Source: DATBFU01 sp035498405
GTDB taxonomy: Bacteria > Acidobacteriota > Thermoanaerobaculia > UBA5066 > Gp7-AA6
NCBI GenBank assembly: GCA_035498405.1
Contig: DATKAE010000089.1
Coordinates: 1 to 64,000, forward strand
Reading direction: 5' to 3'
DNA: 64,000 nucleotides
Part shown: positions 24,356 to 33,032 of the stretch, in pieces
Layout of the letters: the number at the start of each line of letters is the position of its first letter
Position numbering within the stretch: the stretch's first letter is position 1
Notes under the pieces: model-generated
The model's database searches: none
What the model was told of the DNA's origin: nothing
Seen by the model: only the letters and a program-made list of their open reading frames with translations
Position numbers and translations under genes: made by a program

Positions 24356-26299
24356 CTGACACAACCTCCGACTCTGCTCGACGGGAAGTACGAGATCCTC
24401 TCCAAGATCAGCGAGGGGGGGATGGGCGCCATCTACAAGGTTCGCCATCTCCTCTTGGATGAGACGCGTGTCGTCAAGGTGATGCGCGCCGCACTGACAG
24501 GCGATGAGGCGCTCGGCCGGCGTTTCGTCCAGGAAGCGCGGACCGCGACCCGTCTCAAACATCCGAACATCGTCTCGGTCCTCGATTTCGCGATCGACAG
24601 CGACGGCACCAGTTACATCGTCATGGAGTACATCGAAGGGGTCAACCTCTCCGAGATCTTGAAGAGCGTGGGCCCTCCCGGCCTGGCTCTGACCCTGAAC
24701 GTCGCCCATCAGGCGCTCTCGGCGCTCGGCTATCTGCACGAGCACCAGGTCGTGCACCGGGACATCGCTCCGGACAATCTGATGCTGACGCTCGACCACA
24801 AGGGCGAGCTGCAGCTCAAGCTGATCGACCTCGGGATCGCCAAGGCGCTCGACCGGACTGTCGGCTTGACCTCGACCGGCGTCTTCTTGGGCAAGATCAA
24901 GTACAGCTCGCCCGAGCAGTTGGAGGGGGGCTCTCGTGTCGACGGACGCAGCGACCTGTACTCTCTGGGCGCCGTCCTCTACCAGATGCTCACCGGCGAG
25001 CTTCCTTTTCGCGGCGACTCGTCGCGCGAGCTTCTGACGGCGCACCTGGTCAAGCCGCCGCGGCCTTTCGCGGAGACGGATCCTGCCGGCCGCGTTCCCG
25101 AGCCTCTCCGCGCCGTCGTCCTGAAGGCCCTCGAGAAACAAGCCGACGACCGTTTCGCGACGGCCGAGGACTTCGATCGAGAGATCCTGCGAATTCGGGA
25201 GCGGTACGCCCCCGAGACCGAAGGCGTCGACGCGGCTGTGGCCGCCGCGATCCGAGCAGGCCCCCATCCAACGAACGAGTCCGTCACGCCGAGCGCGCAG
25301 AGCCGTCTGGATCGGCACTTCGGCGCCCAGGCGACGCCGCCGCCCCCGACGACTCTGGTGAGGTTGCCTCGGCCGACCTCGGAAACGGGACCAACCGCTG
25401 TGAACCCGGCGATTCCGACGGAAATGCGGCGGCAGCCCGAAAGCGTGCCCAACGAGTCCCGGCAACAACCGGCGGCCGAGCCGGCGAGTGGAGGGTTGAG
25501 ATCTCCGAGACGCCGCTGGGGTTGGCCCGTGGCGGCGGTCGTCGGCGCCGCGGCGGTCGTGGCAGTACTGCTGCTTTGGCCTCGCCCCGTCAGAGAGGCC
25601 CCTGGCCAAACGGTGGCGCCGGAAAGGGGGGTGCCTTCACCTCCGGCCCCATCGCCACAGGCGGTGGCGGCCGTCTCGCCGGCGGCGACGGAGCCCGTCC
25701 CCCTGGCGGGCCCCAGTCCCATGATCGCCGCGACGGCTGTCCCGGAGCCCTCCGCGGTTTCGCCATTCTCGCCGTCGGCCGGACCTTTGCCTTCTCCCGT
25801 GCCCGCGAGACCAAGCCCGCGCGCCGCGGCCGGAGTCGGGCGGGGGAGAGGCCTCGCCGAAAGGCCCGCCGGTCCGGGAGCCAGGCCGAGTCCGTCTCGC
25901 GCGCCCCTGGTTGCGCAGGCAAACCCGACTCCCTCCGCCCAGGCAATTCCCCCGCCGCCGGCGATGGCGGCGCCCGAGCCGTCCGCGGCTTTGATGCTGA
26001 TCTTTCAGAAGGCTCGGGAACAGGTTGCCAGCCACTCCTACTCGAGCGCGCTCGAGACGCTCGACCAGCTGCGGGCCGAGAGCCTGAAGCCGGAGAACTC
26101 GGGGGACCGCGGCAAGGTCTGGCTCCCCATGACCTTCTATCGCGGCGTGTGTCTGGCCGCCCTGGGAAGGACCGCCGAGGCCGATCGGGAGTTCCGGGTT
26201 TTCCTCTCCTACTACCCCAAGGCGACGATCAAGGCCGGCGTCTATCCGGAATCGGTCGTGAAGGCCTTCGAGAAGGCGCGCGCGGCGCCGCGCCGGTAA
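24356..26299 (+). CDS. Membrane Ser/Thr protein kinase, probable CTG start
   Basis: The kinase fold requires residues upstream of the first ATG (24422): the frame encodes TQPPTLLDGKYEILSKISEGG immediately before MGAIYKV, that is, the first strand and glycine loop. No in-frame ATG, GTG or TTG exists upstream, so CTG at 24356 is the most likely start, giving 647 residues. The catalytic loop is HRDIAPDN (Asp136), and the metal motif is DLG rather than DFG. A transmembrane helix at about 389-409 (WPVAAVVGAAAVVAVLLLW) is followed by a long Pro/Ala-rich outer segment and a C-terminal TPR-like region (AREQVASHSYSSALETLDQL). Its gene is divergent from the amidohydrolase gene. Confidence 0.85.
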   Translation: MTQPPTLLDGKYEILSKISEGGMGAIYKVRHLLLDETRVVKVMRAALTGDEALGRRFVQEARTATRLKHPNIVSVLDFAIDSDGTSYIVMEYIEGVNLSEILKSVGPPGLALTLNVAHQALSALGYLHEHQVVHRDIAPDNLMLTLDHKGELQLKLIDLGIAKALDRTVGLTSTGVFLGKIKYSSPEQLEGGSRVDGRSDLYSLGAVLYQMLTGELPFRGDSSRELLTAHLVKPPRPFAETDPAGRVPEPLRAVVLKALEKQADDRFATAEDFDREILRIRERYAPETEGVDAAVAAAIRAGPHPTNESVTPSAQSRLDRHFGAQATPPPPTTLVRLPRPTSETGPTAVNPAIPTEMRRQPESVPNESRQQPAAEPASGGLRSPRRRWGWPVAAVVGAAAVVAVLLLWPRPVREAPGQTVAPERGVPSPPAPSPQAVAAVSPAATEPVPLAGPSPMIAATAVPEPSAVSPFSPSAGPLPSPVPARPSPRAAAGVGRGRGLAERPAGPGARPSPSRAPLVAQANPTPSAQAIPPPPAMAAPEPSAALMLIFQKAREQVASHSYSSALETLDQLRAESLKPENSGDRGKVWLPMTFYRGVCLAALGRTAEADREFRVFLSYYPKATIKAGVYPESVVKAFEKARAAPRR

Positions 26300-26335
26300 C
26301 CGCCAACGCGTTCGCGCGCTCGCGCCTCGAGCGCG

Positions 26336-26893
26336 CTAGGGCTGCTGCACTTCGACATACCGGCGCCGGCGCGTCGAGCGAGGGTGGAACGGATCGGGAT
26401 CCGCCGGATCGGGTCGCTCTTCGATGAGCTCCTCTGCGGCCACCGTGTGGAACGAGACGACCAGCCAGTCCTGGCCGCCGACGACTCCCTGATGCCAGGT
26501 CTCTTCCGGGATCGAGATCCAGCGCCGCTCGAGGGGGGCGCGCCGGTCGCTCTGGAGGGGGTGGGACACCCATCGCCGGCCTTCGTGGACCTGAAAGTCG
26601 CCGCTGCCGCTCCACGACACCATGCGCTGGCGGCTGTTGGGATGGCGCTCGGCTCCGGTCGCGACGCCCCGGCGCAGGACGAACACCCAGCTCGAGCGGA
26701 TCTCCGGGGGAAGTGCCGCCCCGTAGAGCTCGAGCGGCACCGGCTCCCAGGCCTCGATCTCGCCAGGGCCTCGGGCGAGGGTCGCCAAGACGCGTTCGCC
26801 GACTGACCGAAGCGCCTCGGCGGCTCCCGGCGCGGTGACGGCGGCGTCGAGCGACTCCAGGATGATCCGCTCGACGGCAGGCCAGCGCTCCAC
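26336..26893 (-). CDS. Cupin-like protein of unknown function
   Basis: This 185-residue protein has a helical N-terminus and a beta-rich C-terminal half with cupin-like spacing: RRGVATGAERHPNSRQRMVS, then GSGDFQVHEG, and ERRWISIPEETWHQGVV with a late WLVVSFHTV strand. The His residues in RHPNS, WHQ and FHT could form a metal site. The exact family is not certain. It is convergent with the kinase gene and separated by 36 bases. There is no signal peptide. Confidence 0.65.
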   Translation of the reverse strand: MERWPAVERIILESLDAAVTAPGAAEALRSVGERVLATLARGPGEIEAWEPVPLELYGAALPPEIRSSWVFVLRRGVATGAERHPNSRQRMVSWSGSGDFQVHEGRRWVSHPLQSDRRAPLERRWISIPEETWHQGVVGGQDWLVVSFHTVAAEELIEERPDPADPDPFHPRSTRRRRYVEVQQP

Positions 26894-26990
26894 AACGACG
26901 AGATCGTAACCCGAGGAATGCGGAGCAAGTCCCGGGGCTCCCTCCGGTCACGACCGGGTGGATGTCGCGACCGGGCCCCCATGTCCCGAA

Positions 26991-28475
26991 TCACTTCTCC
27001 TCGGGCTTTGCGCCCGGGGCGTTCCCGGTGCGGACGCGCGATTTTCCCTTTCCGCCTCTCGCGCGCGACCGGAGTGCATCGCCGGCCCGGATCGCACGTT
27101 CCGTGAGGCTTCCCGGCCGCACGCGAAGGGCGGCCCGATCCACCTCGCCGATGGGCACCTCGAGCCGCACGTCGAGGCCCGCGGACTTCGAGAACCCCAG
27201 CTTCTGGCTCGCGTAGACACTCCGATGACCAACGATGAGAAAGGCCGTGCCGGCGCAGAGTGCGGCGTAGACCCCGACCGGCCCGGGCAGCAGCTCCATG
27301 CCCATCACGGCCGCGGCGATCGGCGTGTTGGCGGCAGCCGCCAGGACCGCGACGAATCCAAACGCGGCGAAGGCGCCGGAGGGAAGACCGAGCGCATGGG
27401 CCAGCGCCGCGCCTCCCGAGGCCCCGATGAAGAAGATCGGAGTGACGATTCCGCCGCTGCCGCCGGTCTCGAGCGTCACCGCCGTGGCGATGATCTTGAA
27501 GAGGAACGCGAGAAGAGCGACTCGGGCGGTGCCCGCGAGCGCCTCGGCGATGGTCGTCGTTCCGAGACCCGCGTAGAGATCACCCGCGGCGGCGTAGAAG
27601 AGGGCCAGGAAGAGCCCGCCCGCCGCAGCCACGCCGTACGGATGCGCTTCGAAGCGGCGAACGGCTTTTTCGACACCCCGCATCGTCTCGATGAGCAGCA
27701 GCGCCATGAGACCGAACGCGGCTCCGAACAGGAGTGAGAGGCCGATCAAGGTCGTGTGGCCCAGTTGGCCAAAGCTCTCGTGCAGGGCCGGGACGGGAGG
27801 AAGCGCGCCGCAGACCAGGTGGCCCACGATTCCGGCGACGAGGCAGGGAAACAGAACCGCATACTCGATTCGGCCCAGATAGAGGACCTCGATTCCGAAG
27901 AGCGCGCCCGAGAGCGGAGTTCCGAAGACGGACGCGAATCCGGCCCCGACTCCGCAGATGACCAGCCGCCGGCGATCCTCGTCGTCCAACCGGAGGCGGT
28001 CGGCGAAGAAGCTCGTGATGGCCGCCCCGATCTGGGCGCAGGGACCCTCCTTACCGACGGATCCGCCGAAGGCGAGCGTGACGATCGTTGCGGCAAGCTT
28101 GACGGGCGCGACTTTCCAATCGATCTTTCCCGACCTCTGGTGGATGGCCGCGATGACGGCTTCGGTGCCATGTCCCTTGGCGTCCGGGGCGAAGCGGCGG
28201 ACCACCCAGACGCAGAGAGGCAGCGCTGCCGGCAGCAGGGCGTAGTAGGGAAGTGGTCCGAGGGTCAATCGGCTCACCGAGGCGTTTGCAACACGGAGGG
28301 CCCAGAGGAAGACCCGGGTGCCCAGGCCCACACAGGCCCCGGCCCCCGCTCCGAGGAGAGCCCACTTCACCGTGCTGATGAGGAGGGCCGTGTGCTCGGC
28401 GTACCAGGGACCCTCGTCGGCGAGGTCGAGCTCGCGCGCAGGCGTCTGCTTTTCGGTGGAATCGGCCTCGGTCAA
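26991..28475 (-). CDS. ClC-family chloride channel/antiporter
   Basis: This 494-residue membrane protein has about 11-12 helices and the ClC motifs: GKEGP in FGGSVGKEGPCAQIG with the gating Glu that marks H+-coupled exchangers, and the GSGGIVTPIFFIGASGG region. The N-terminal selectivity motif reads KGHGTEAV in place of GSGIP, as in several divergent bacterial ClCs. The cytoplasmic tail is short and has no CBS domains. Its start overlaps the marR stop in ATGA, so the regulator and transporter are one operon. The role may be acid or anion stress tolerance. Confidence 0.92.
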   Translation of the reverse strand: MTEADSTEKQTPARELDLADEGPWYAEHTALLISTVKWALLGAGAGACVGLGTRVFLWALRVANASVSRLTLGPLPYYALLPAALPLCVWVVRRFAPDAKGHGTEAVIAAIHQRSGKIDWKVAPVKLAATIVTLAFGGSVGKEGPCAQIGAAITSFFADRLRLDDEDRRRLVICGVGAGFASVFGTPLSGALFGIEVLYLGRIEYAVLFPCLVAGIVGHLVCGALPPVPALHESFGQLGHTTLIGLSLLFGAAFGLMALLLIETMRGVEKAVRRFEAHPYGVAAAGGLFLALFYAAAGDLYAGLGTTTIAEALAGTARVALLAFLFKIIATAVTLETGGSGGIVTPIFFIGASGGAALAHALGLPSGAFAAFGFVAVLAAAANTPIAAAVMGMELLPGPVGVYAALCAGTAFLIVGHRSVYASQKLGFSKSAGLDVRLEVPIGEVDRAALRVRPGSLTERAIRAGDALRSRARGGKGKSRVRTGNAPGAKPEEK

Positions 28476-28957
28476 GGGATGCGTCCCTCCTTGCCTGACG
28501 GCCGAAAGAGCGCGCCGGCTAGCCGCTGGAACTCCGGCGCGTGCGCCGACACGAGACGAGCGAGGATCGCCGCTCCCTGCCGAGTGAGCGCGACGCGAAC
28601 GCGACGGCCATCCTCCGGGTCCGGCCGGCGCCGGACGAGCCCGGCACGCGAGGAGCGGTCCAGGAGGCCGACGGCGCTCTGATGCTCGATCTGGAGTCGT
28701 TCCGCGAGATCCGCGATCGTCGGCAGGCCGGAAAAGCCGCGCACGAAGAGCATGAGCTGATACTGGTTGGGGGAGATGCCCGCCTCGCGGGCCTGCGCTT
28801 CCGAGAAGTGGAGGTACCGGCGGAGCGCGTAGCGGAAGCGGGCGAGCCTGCGGTAGTCCGCTTCGCGAGGTGCCCCGGCCGCCCGGGGCCCGTCTCTAGC
28901 CCCCCGGGTCCGGCTACCGGTGGCGGGGCGCAGCGAGATCTCCTTCGCGACAGCCAC
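28472..28957 (-). CDS. MarR-family transcriptional regulator
   Basis: The 161-residue protein starts with GTG at 28957. The winged helix is clear: ISPNQYQLMLFVRGF, then LPTIADLAERLQIEHQSAVGLLDRSSRAGLVRRRPDPEDGRRVRVALT, which includes the DxRR wing motif of MarR proteins. It is translationally coupled to the ClC gene. A perfect 8-bp inverted repeat just upstream of its start (28961-28979) is a probable autoregulatory operator. An alternative GTG two bases upstream is in another frame and not relevant. Confidence 0.9.
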   Translation of the reverse strand: MAVAKEISLRPATGSRTRGARDGPRAAGAPREADYRRLARFRYALRRYLHFSEAQAREAGISPNQYQLMLFVRGFSGLPTIADLAERLQIEHQSAVGLLDRSSRAGLVRRRPDPEDGRRVRVALTRQGAAILARLVSAHAPEFQRLAGALFRPSGKEGRIP

Positions 28958-28960
28958 ACT

Positions 28961-28979
28961 TATATCGTATCACGATATA
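28961..28979. promoter_or_regulatory. Probable MarR operator
   Basis: TATATCGT and ACGATATA form a perfect inverted repeat with a 3-base spacer, 3 bases upstream of the marR start codon. It stands out as AT-rich in a GC-rich context. The size and symmetry fit a MarR dimer site that would control marR-clc. Confidence 0.65.
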
Positions 28980-29090
28980 TATGAGGCCGCCCCCCCGGTG
29001 AGCCTGGGAGGATCGGCTGTTCCTCCGGCGACATCCTTCGCATCTTCTTCTAAAGGGTCCGTGGAGTTAGGCTGTCGAGAGCTATCGCGA

Positions 29091-29921
29091 ATGATCGTTC
29101 ATCTCATCGATGGGACCTACGAGCTCTTCCGCCATTTCTATGGCCTCCGTCGCGGCCGAGAAGACGATCCTCCGTTGGGCGCCGTGGCGGGCGTGCTCGG
29201 CACGGTGGCGCAGATGCTCGAAGGCGGAGCGACGCACCTCGGGGTGGCGACGGACCACGTCATCGAGTCGTTCCGCAACGGTCTGTGGCCGGAGTACAAG
29301 ACCGGCGAGGGCATGGAGCCCGCGCTGCGAGCGCAGTTCCAGCCCCTCGAGGAGGCCCTCGGCGCGATGGGAGTGGCCGTCTGGCCGATGGTCGAGCTCG
29401 AGGCCGACGATGCGCTTGCCTCCGCGGCTCATCTCGCCGCTCGAGACGACCGAGTCGAGAAGGTGTGCATCTGGACGCCGGACAAGGACCTCGCCCAGTG
29501 TGTCGTCGGAGATCGCGTGGTTCAGATGGACCGCCGCGCCGGCGCGATTCGCGATGCCGAGGGTGTCCGCGCCAAGTTCGGTGTCGAGCCGGTCCGAATA
29601 CCCGACTATCTGGCTCTCGTGGGAGACGCGGCCGACGGCTATCCGGGGATCCGGGGCTGCGGACCCAAGACCGCGGCCCGCTGGATCGGGCTCTACGGTC
29701 CGATCGAGGAGTTTCCGACCGAGGTCCTGGGTGACAACCGGAACCGGGCGCTTCTTTTCAAGACGCTCGCGACACTGAGAACCGACGCGCCGCTCTTCGA
29801 CGATGTGGAGGAGCTCCGGTGGCGCGGTACGGCGAAGTCTTTTGCTTCCGAGGCCGCGCGGATCGGCGATCCTCGTTTGGCGGTTCGAGTGCAGGATCTC
29901 GGTAGACGGCTCCGAGGCTAA
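29091..29921 (+). CDS. 5'-3' exonuclease (PolA N-terminal-like)
   Basis: The product, 276 residues from ATG 29091, is a stand-alone FEN/PIN-like nuclease. It shows HLIDGTYELFRHFYG at the N-terminus, YKTGEG with the basic arch region, ELEADDALAS with acidic metal ligands, IWTPDKDLAQCV, and the helix-hairpin-helix IRGCGPKTAARWI preceded by LVGDAADGYPG. The family cleaves 5' flaps and RNA primers; a separate gene from DNA polymerase I is common. It is convergent with doxX, with stop codons overlapping at CTAA. Confidence 0.9.
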   Translation: MIVHLIDGTYELFRHFYGLRRGREDDPPLGAVAGVLGTVAQMLEGGATHLGVATDHVIESFRNGLWPEYKTGEGMEPALRAQFQPLEEALGAMGVAVWPMVELEADDALASAAHLAARDDRVEKVCIWTPDKDLAQCVVGDRVVQMDRRAGAIRDAEGVRAKFGVEPVRIPDYLALVGDAADGYPGIRGCGPKTAARWIGLYGPIEEFPTEVLGDNRNRALLFKTLATLRTDAPLFDDVEELRWRGTAKSFASEAARIGDPRLAVRVQDLGRRLRG

Positions 29922-30334
29922 CGGCGCTCCTCTCCTTCCTTCGGGATCGCGGCCGGTTTGGGCCGTCGCATCTGATCCAGGCTGAAAGGCCCCGGCCCGT
30001 TTGCGGCGAGGAAGAGGAAGATGAAGCAGAGGAGAACGGCGGCCTCGCCGTGGTTCTGGATCGGGAACAAGCCGCGTGGGAGGTGCGCTTTGAAGTAGGC
30101 GACTGCCATCTCGCCGGACGCCAGGAAAGCCGCTGCCCGGGTGAAATGCCCGATTACGATGGCGACGCCACCGAAGACCTCGATCACCCCGGCGGTAATG
30201 AGAAGTGGCGTCAGCGGGACGCCGGCCGGCATCCCGCCGAACCAGCCGAACAGCTTCATTCCCCCGGGACAGATCAACACGAGGCCCGCGACGATCCGGA
30301 GCAGGGCGTGGGTGATCTCGGCCAGTCGGGTCAT
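29918..30334 (-). CDS. DoxX family membrane protein
   Basis: This 138-residue protein has four hydrophobic helices, the DoxX motif LRIVAGLVLICPGGMKLFGWFG near the N-terminus, and GVIEVFGGVAIVIGHFTRAAAFLASGEMAVAYF. The family is found in thiosulfate oxidation and oxidative stress contexts, but most members have unknown roles. The cytoplasmic C-terminus is short and basic. It is a single gene 10 bases downstream of the secreted protein gene at 30345 and may be co-transcribed with it. Confidence 0.88.
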   Translation of the reverse strand: MTRLAEITHALLRIVAGLVLICPGGMKLFGWFGGMPAGVPLTPLLITAGVIEVFGGVAIVIGHFTRAAAFLASGEMAVAYFKAHLPRGLFPIQNHGEAAVLLCFIFLFLAANGPGPFSLDQMRRPKPAAIPKEGEERR

Positions 30335-30344
30335 GAATGGGTGG

Positions 30345-31637
30345 CTATGGTTCGGCGACCAGGAAGTAGGTCAGGGTGATCGAGGCGAAGAAGGGGGTGC
30401 CCGAGCAAGTTCCGTCGGTGGAAACGACGTTGAGGAATAGGTTGTAGGTGCCAGGATCGGCAACGTAGACCGGGAATGCGCTGGGATTCGTACCGGCGCG
30501 GAGAAATCCGGACGACTGAACGAAGCTGGTCGTCGTCGCCGTGCCATCGACGCCGACCACCTGGCCGACCGCCAGAGTCGTTAGGTTCGAATAGTCGCGC
30601 AAGACCACCTGGGCCTGCGCTCCCAAGAGGCCCGACCCGTTGGGCGTGTAGGTGCCGGAGCCGGAGGCGTAGATCCGGGAGCGGACCGTGACGGGAACTT
30701 GCATTCCGAAAACAGGGGCGCTGACGCAAGGCGTCAGACTGGTGCCCACATAGTTCTGCGTGTCGCCCGAGACGACGCCCGACACACCGAGCGTCAGCGT
30801 CTGCCCCGACGGTGTGATCGTGAGGTTCGGGCCGGCGGCGAGCGTCGCATTGTCGGTGATTCCGTTCAGGCTCTTCACGACATAACCGGAGGCAATCTTG
30901 CCCCCGGTCACGGCTCCTGTCGCAAGCTGCGTGCTCCCGACGCCGCCGTCGGCGATGCCCAAACTGACGTTGCCGGAACTCCCGCCTCCGGTCAGTCCGG
31001 TGCCCGCACTGACCTGCGTGATCATCCCGTTATTGTCGTAGTAGCCGTTCGTGTCGAGGATCAAGTCGGTGTCCGAGACACCGGCGACGACCGTGATCGC
31101 CCCGTCGTTGCCGAGCGGCACGATCGCGGCATTGGCGATGACCTGACCGGCGACGTAGTTCAACGTCGAGACGGTGGGAATTGTCCCGCCGGCCGGGAGC
31201 AGCTTGATGAAGCCGGGACCCTTCGTGTTGGTCACGGTGACATTGAGAGAGACGGCGGCGGCCGTGGGAGGGATGTCGCACTGGCCGGTCAGGGTGAAGT
31301 CGCGGGCGACGCCCTGCGAGAGTGCGGGAGGTCCATAGGCGCCGGTGAACCCGCCGTTGCCGGTGGTGTTGGCGATGCGGCAGGGCGTGACGCCCACCAA
31401 GGGTAGCGGCGTCGTCAGCACGGAGTTCGTGGAGAGAGCGCCGAGGGGCGCCAGTCCGGGCCGCTCGATTCGCGCGATTCCCTCTTGAAGCTCGGCCGGC
31501 ACGTCGGCCGAGCCCCTGGTCCAAAGCAGAGGCGCAGGCCAATTTCGGATCGGGTTGGGCGCTTCTTGGGCGGCGAGGGAGAGAGCGGAGAATGCGGTCA
31601 GCAGGCCGAGAGCGACGGAGCGGGGAGTCGAGGCCAT
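30345..31637 (-). CDS. Secreted low-complexity surface protein
   Basis: This 430-residue protein has a signal peptide (SVALGLLTAFSALSLAAQ). The middle carries VTPCRIANTTGNGGF and DFTLTGQCDIPPTAAAVSLNVTVTNTKGPGF, a beta-rich domain common in Acidobacteria secreted proteins, with a pair of Cys. A Gly/Ser/Thr-rich segment with tail-fibre-like repeats follows (AGTGLTGGGSSGNVSLGIADGGVGSTQLATGAVTGGKI), and then a C-terminal beta domain. It is likely an exported adhesin-like or structural protein; there is no enzymatic motif. Confidence 0.7.
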   Translation of the reverse strand: MASTPRSVALGLLTAFSALSLAAQEAPNPIRNWPAPLLWTRGSADVPAELQEGIARIERPGLAPLGALSTNSVLTTPLPLVGVTPCRIANTTGNGGFTGAYGPPALSQGVARDFTLTGQCDIPPTAAAVSLNVTVTNTKGPGFIKLLPAGGTIPTVSTLNYVAGQVIANAAIVPLGNDGAITVVAGVSDTDLILDTNGYYDNNGMITQVSAGTGLTGGGSSGNVSLGIADGGVGSTQLATGAVTGGKIASGYVVKSLNGITDNATLAAGPNLTITPSGQTLTLGVSGVVSGDTQNYVGTSLTPCVSAPVFGMQVPVTVRSRIYASGSGTYTPNGSGLLGAQAQVVLRDYSNLTTLAVGQVVGVDGTATTTSFVQSSGFLRAGTNPSAFPVYVADPGTYNLFLNVVSTDGTCSGTPFFASITLTYFLVAEP

Positions 31638-31728
31638 AGGTCCTCCTTGCGAAAGCGCCAGAGGCTCGTTGGCCGGAATCCTATCGCAGGGGTTCCGGGA
31701 TGACGGTTCGGGACGGCCGACCCGGCGG

Positions 31729-32571
31729 CTAGAGATCCGCCTTCTCCAAGCGTATGCAGGCCAGCGCCGCGGGAACGGTGATCCAGAGAATTGTGGAAAG
31801 AGCGAGAAGGCCCGCCGCCCCGGCCGGGCCCCGGGTGAAGCGAAGGAATGCGAGCGAGGCGGCGCCGAAGGCCGTCGTTCCTTGAATCGCGAGCAGGGCG
31901 CCGGTGCGGACGGCGTCGATCGGGTTGACCAGGACGGCGCCGATCAGGACGCGCGAAGCCGGTCCCGATCGCAGGATCGATGCGACGCCGAGCGCCGCCA
32001 CGTCGAACAGCGCGACCGCCACGAACCAGGCGATCAACGCCACCGCGAGCGCGCGGGCCCGATGCCCGACTTCGCCCGAGGCGATCAACGCCGAGAGGCC
32101 GAGAAAGACCGCGGTGAGCATCATCGCGGCGAGGAAGAGAACCGCGTAGCCGGCCGCTCCGACTTCGCCGGAGCGGGAGAAGATCACCAGCCCGGCTGCC
32201 CCGAGACCCAAAGCCTGAGCCCCGGCGAGAGCCGCGAACAGGCCGAGCAGCCGCCCGAGCAGAATGGTCCGCCGCGAGACGGGCTGCGAGAAGAGGAGTT
32301 CGGCTGATCCGCGCTCTGGCGCGAGCGTCAGGACTCCGATGACGACGGAGGTCAGGGGTGTCAGCAGCAGGATGAGCTGGATGAGCGAGGCCGCCGTTCG
32401 GGCGAAATCCTGAACTCCGCTGCCGCCCGAGAGGATGTAGCCGGACGCGGCGACGGCCAGAGCGAGGGCCGCAAAGACGGCCGCGAACACCTGGGTCCAG
32501 CGCGAGCGCGTCGCGAGGACGAGCTCCTGGCGGGCGCAGAACCAGAGGGCAGAACGCCGCGCCTCGCTCAT
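31729..32571 (-). CDS. nosY: NosY-like ABC permease
   Basis: This 280-residue protein has six hydrophobic helices, starting MSEARRSALWFCARQELVLATRSRW. The motif ERGSAELLFSQPVSRRTILLGRLLG is characteristic of NosY/ABC-2 type permeases. With NosF and NosD it forms the transporter that supplies a sulfur species for the CuZ centre of nitrous oxide reductase (established for NosDFY). The start overlaps the nosL stop by ATGA, and this is the last gene of the nos run. The stop is at 31729. Confidence 0.9.
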   Translation of the reverse strand: MSEARRSALWFCARQELVLATRSRWTQVFAAVFAALALAVAASGYILSGGSGVQDFARTAASLIQLILLLTPLTSVVIGVLTLAPERGSAELLFSQPVSRRTILLGRLLGLFAALAGAQALGLGAAGLVIFSRSGEVGAAGYAVLFLAAMMLTAVFLGLSALIASGEVGHRARALAVALIAWFVAVALFDVAALGVASILRSGPASRVLIGAVLVNPIDAVRTGALLAIQGTTAFGAASLAFLRFTRGPAGAAGLLALSTILWITVPAALACIRLEKADL

Positions 32572-33032
32572 CGCGCTGTTCCCTCGGATCGCAGCGTCGA
32601 TCCGAAAATCTCGTCTGCCGCGATGTGCGTGCAGCCCCGACTGGCCGGATCGGCTTCCCGGGAGGCCGCGTCGGCGTGCGCGATCAGATGCGAGCTCATG
32701 GGCGTCTCCAGGGCCGGACAGCGGCTGAAGACGGCAACCGAGGCGCGGACCCATGCGGCGGTACGGTGGTCGGCGACGTACGCGACGGCTCCGGCCGCGG
32801 GAGGCCCGCCGCGTTTCAAGTCGTCGCGCAGGCAGCCGATGTCGTCGTAGAACTTGGTCTCCTCGCCCGGCGCGGCCAGCTGCGCCGCCAGGTGCCGATC
32901 CGAGACGGGCATGCGGCAGAACCGGCAAAGCTCGCTCTTCGTGTCGAGCGGGGAGGGCGGAGCTTCTCCGCGCGCGCAGCCGAGCGAGAGGGCGAGCAGG
33001 GCGATGGCAGGGGCATTCCCGAGCGGCCTCAT
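32568..33032 (-). CDS. nosL: NosL copper chaperone lipoprotein
   Basis: This 154-residue protein starts at ATG 33032, giving a lipoprotein signal (IALLALSLGC). The family motif for Cu(I) binding is present as ELCRFCRMPVSD, followed by FYDDIGCLRDDL. NosL delivers copper to apo-NosZ on the outer side of the cytoplasmic membrane. It is embedded in ATGA overlaps with nosF upstream and nosY downstream. The order nosF-nosL-nosY differs slightly from the common F-Y-L order. Confidence 0.92.
   Translation of the reverse strand: MRPLGNAPAIALLALSLGCARGEAPPSPLDTKSELCRFCRMPVSDRHLAAQLAAPGEETKFYDDIGCLRDDLKRGGPPAAGAVAYVADHRTAAWVRASVAVFSRCPALETPMSSHLIAHADAASREADPASRGCTHIAADEIFGSTLRSEGTAR

Noticed and set aside
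22740..24359. 539-codon plus-strand frame
   Set aside because: Antisense to the amidohydrolase gene and without recognisable features.
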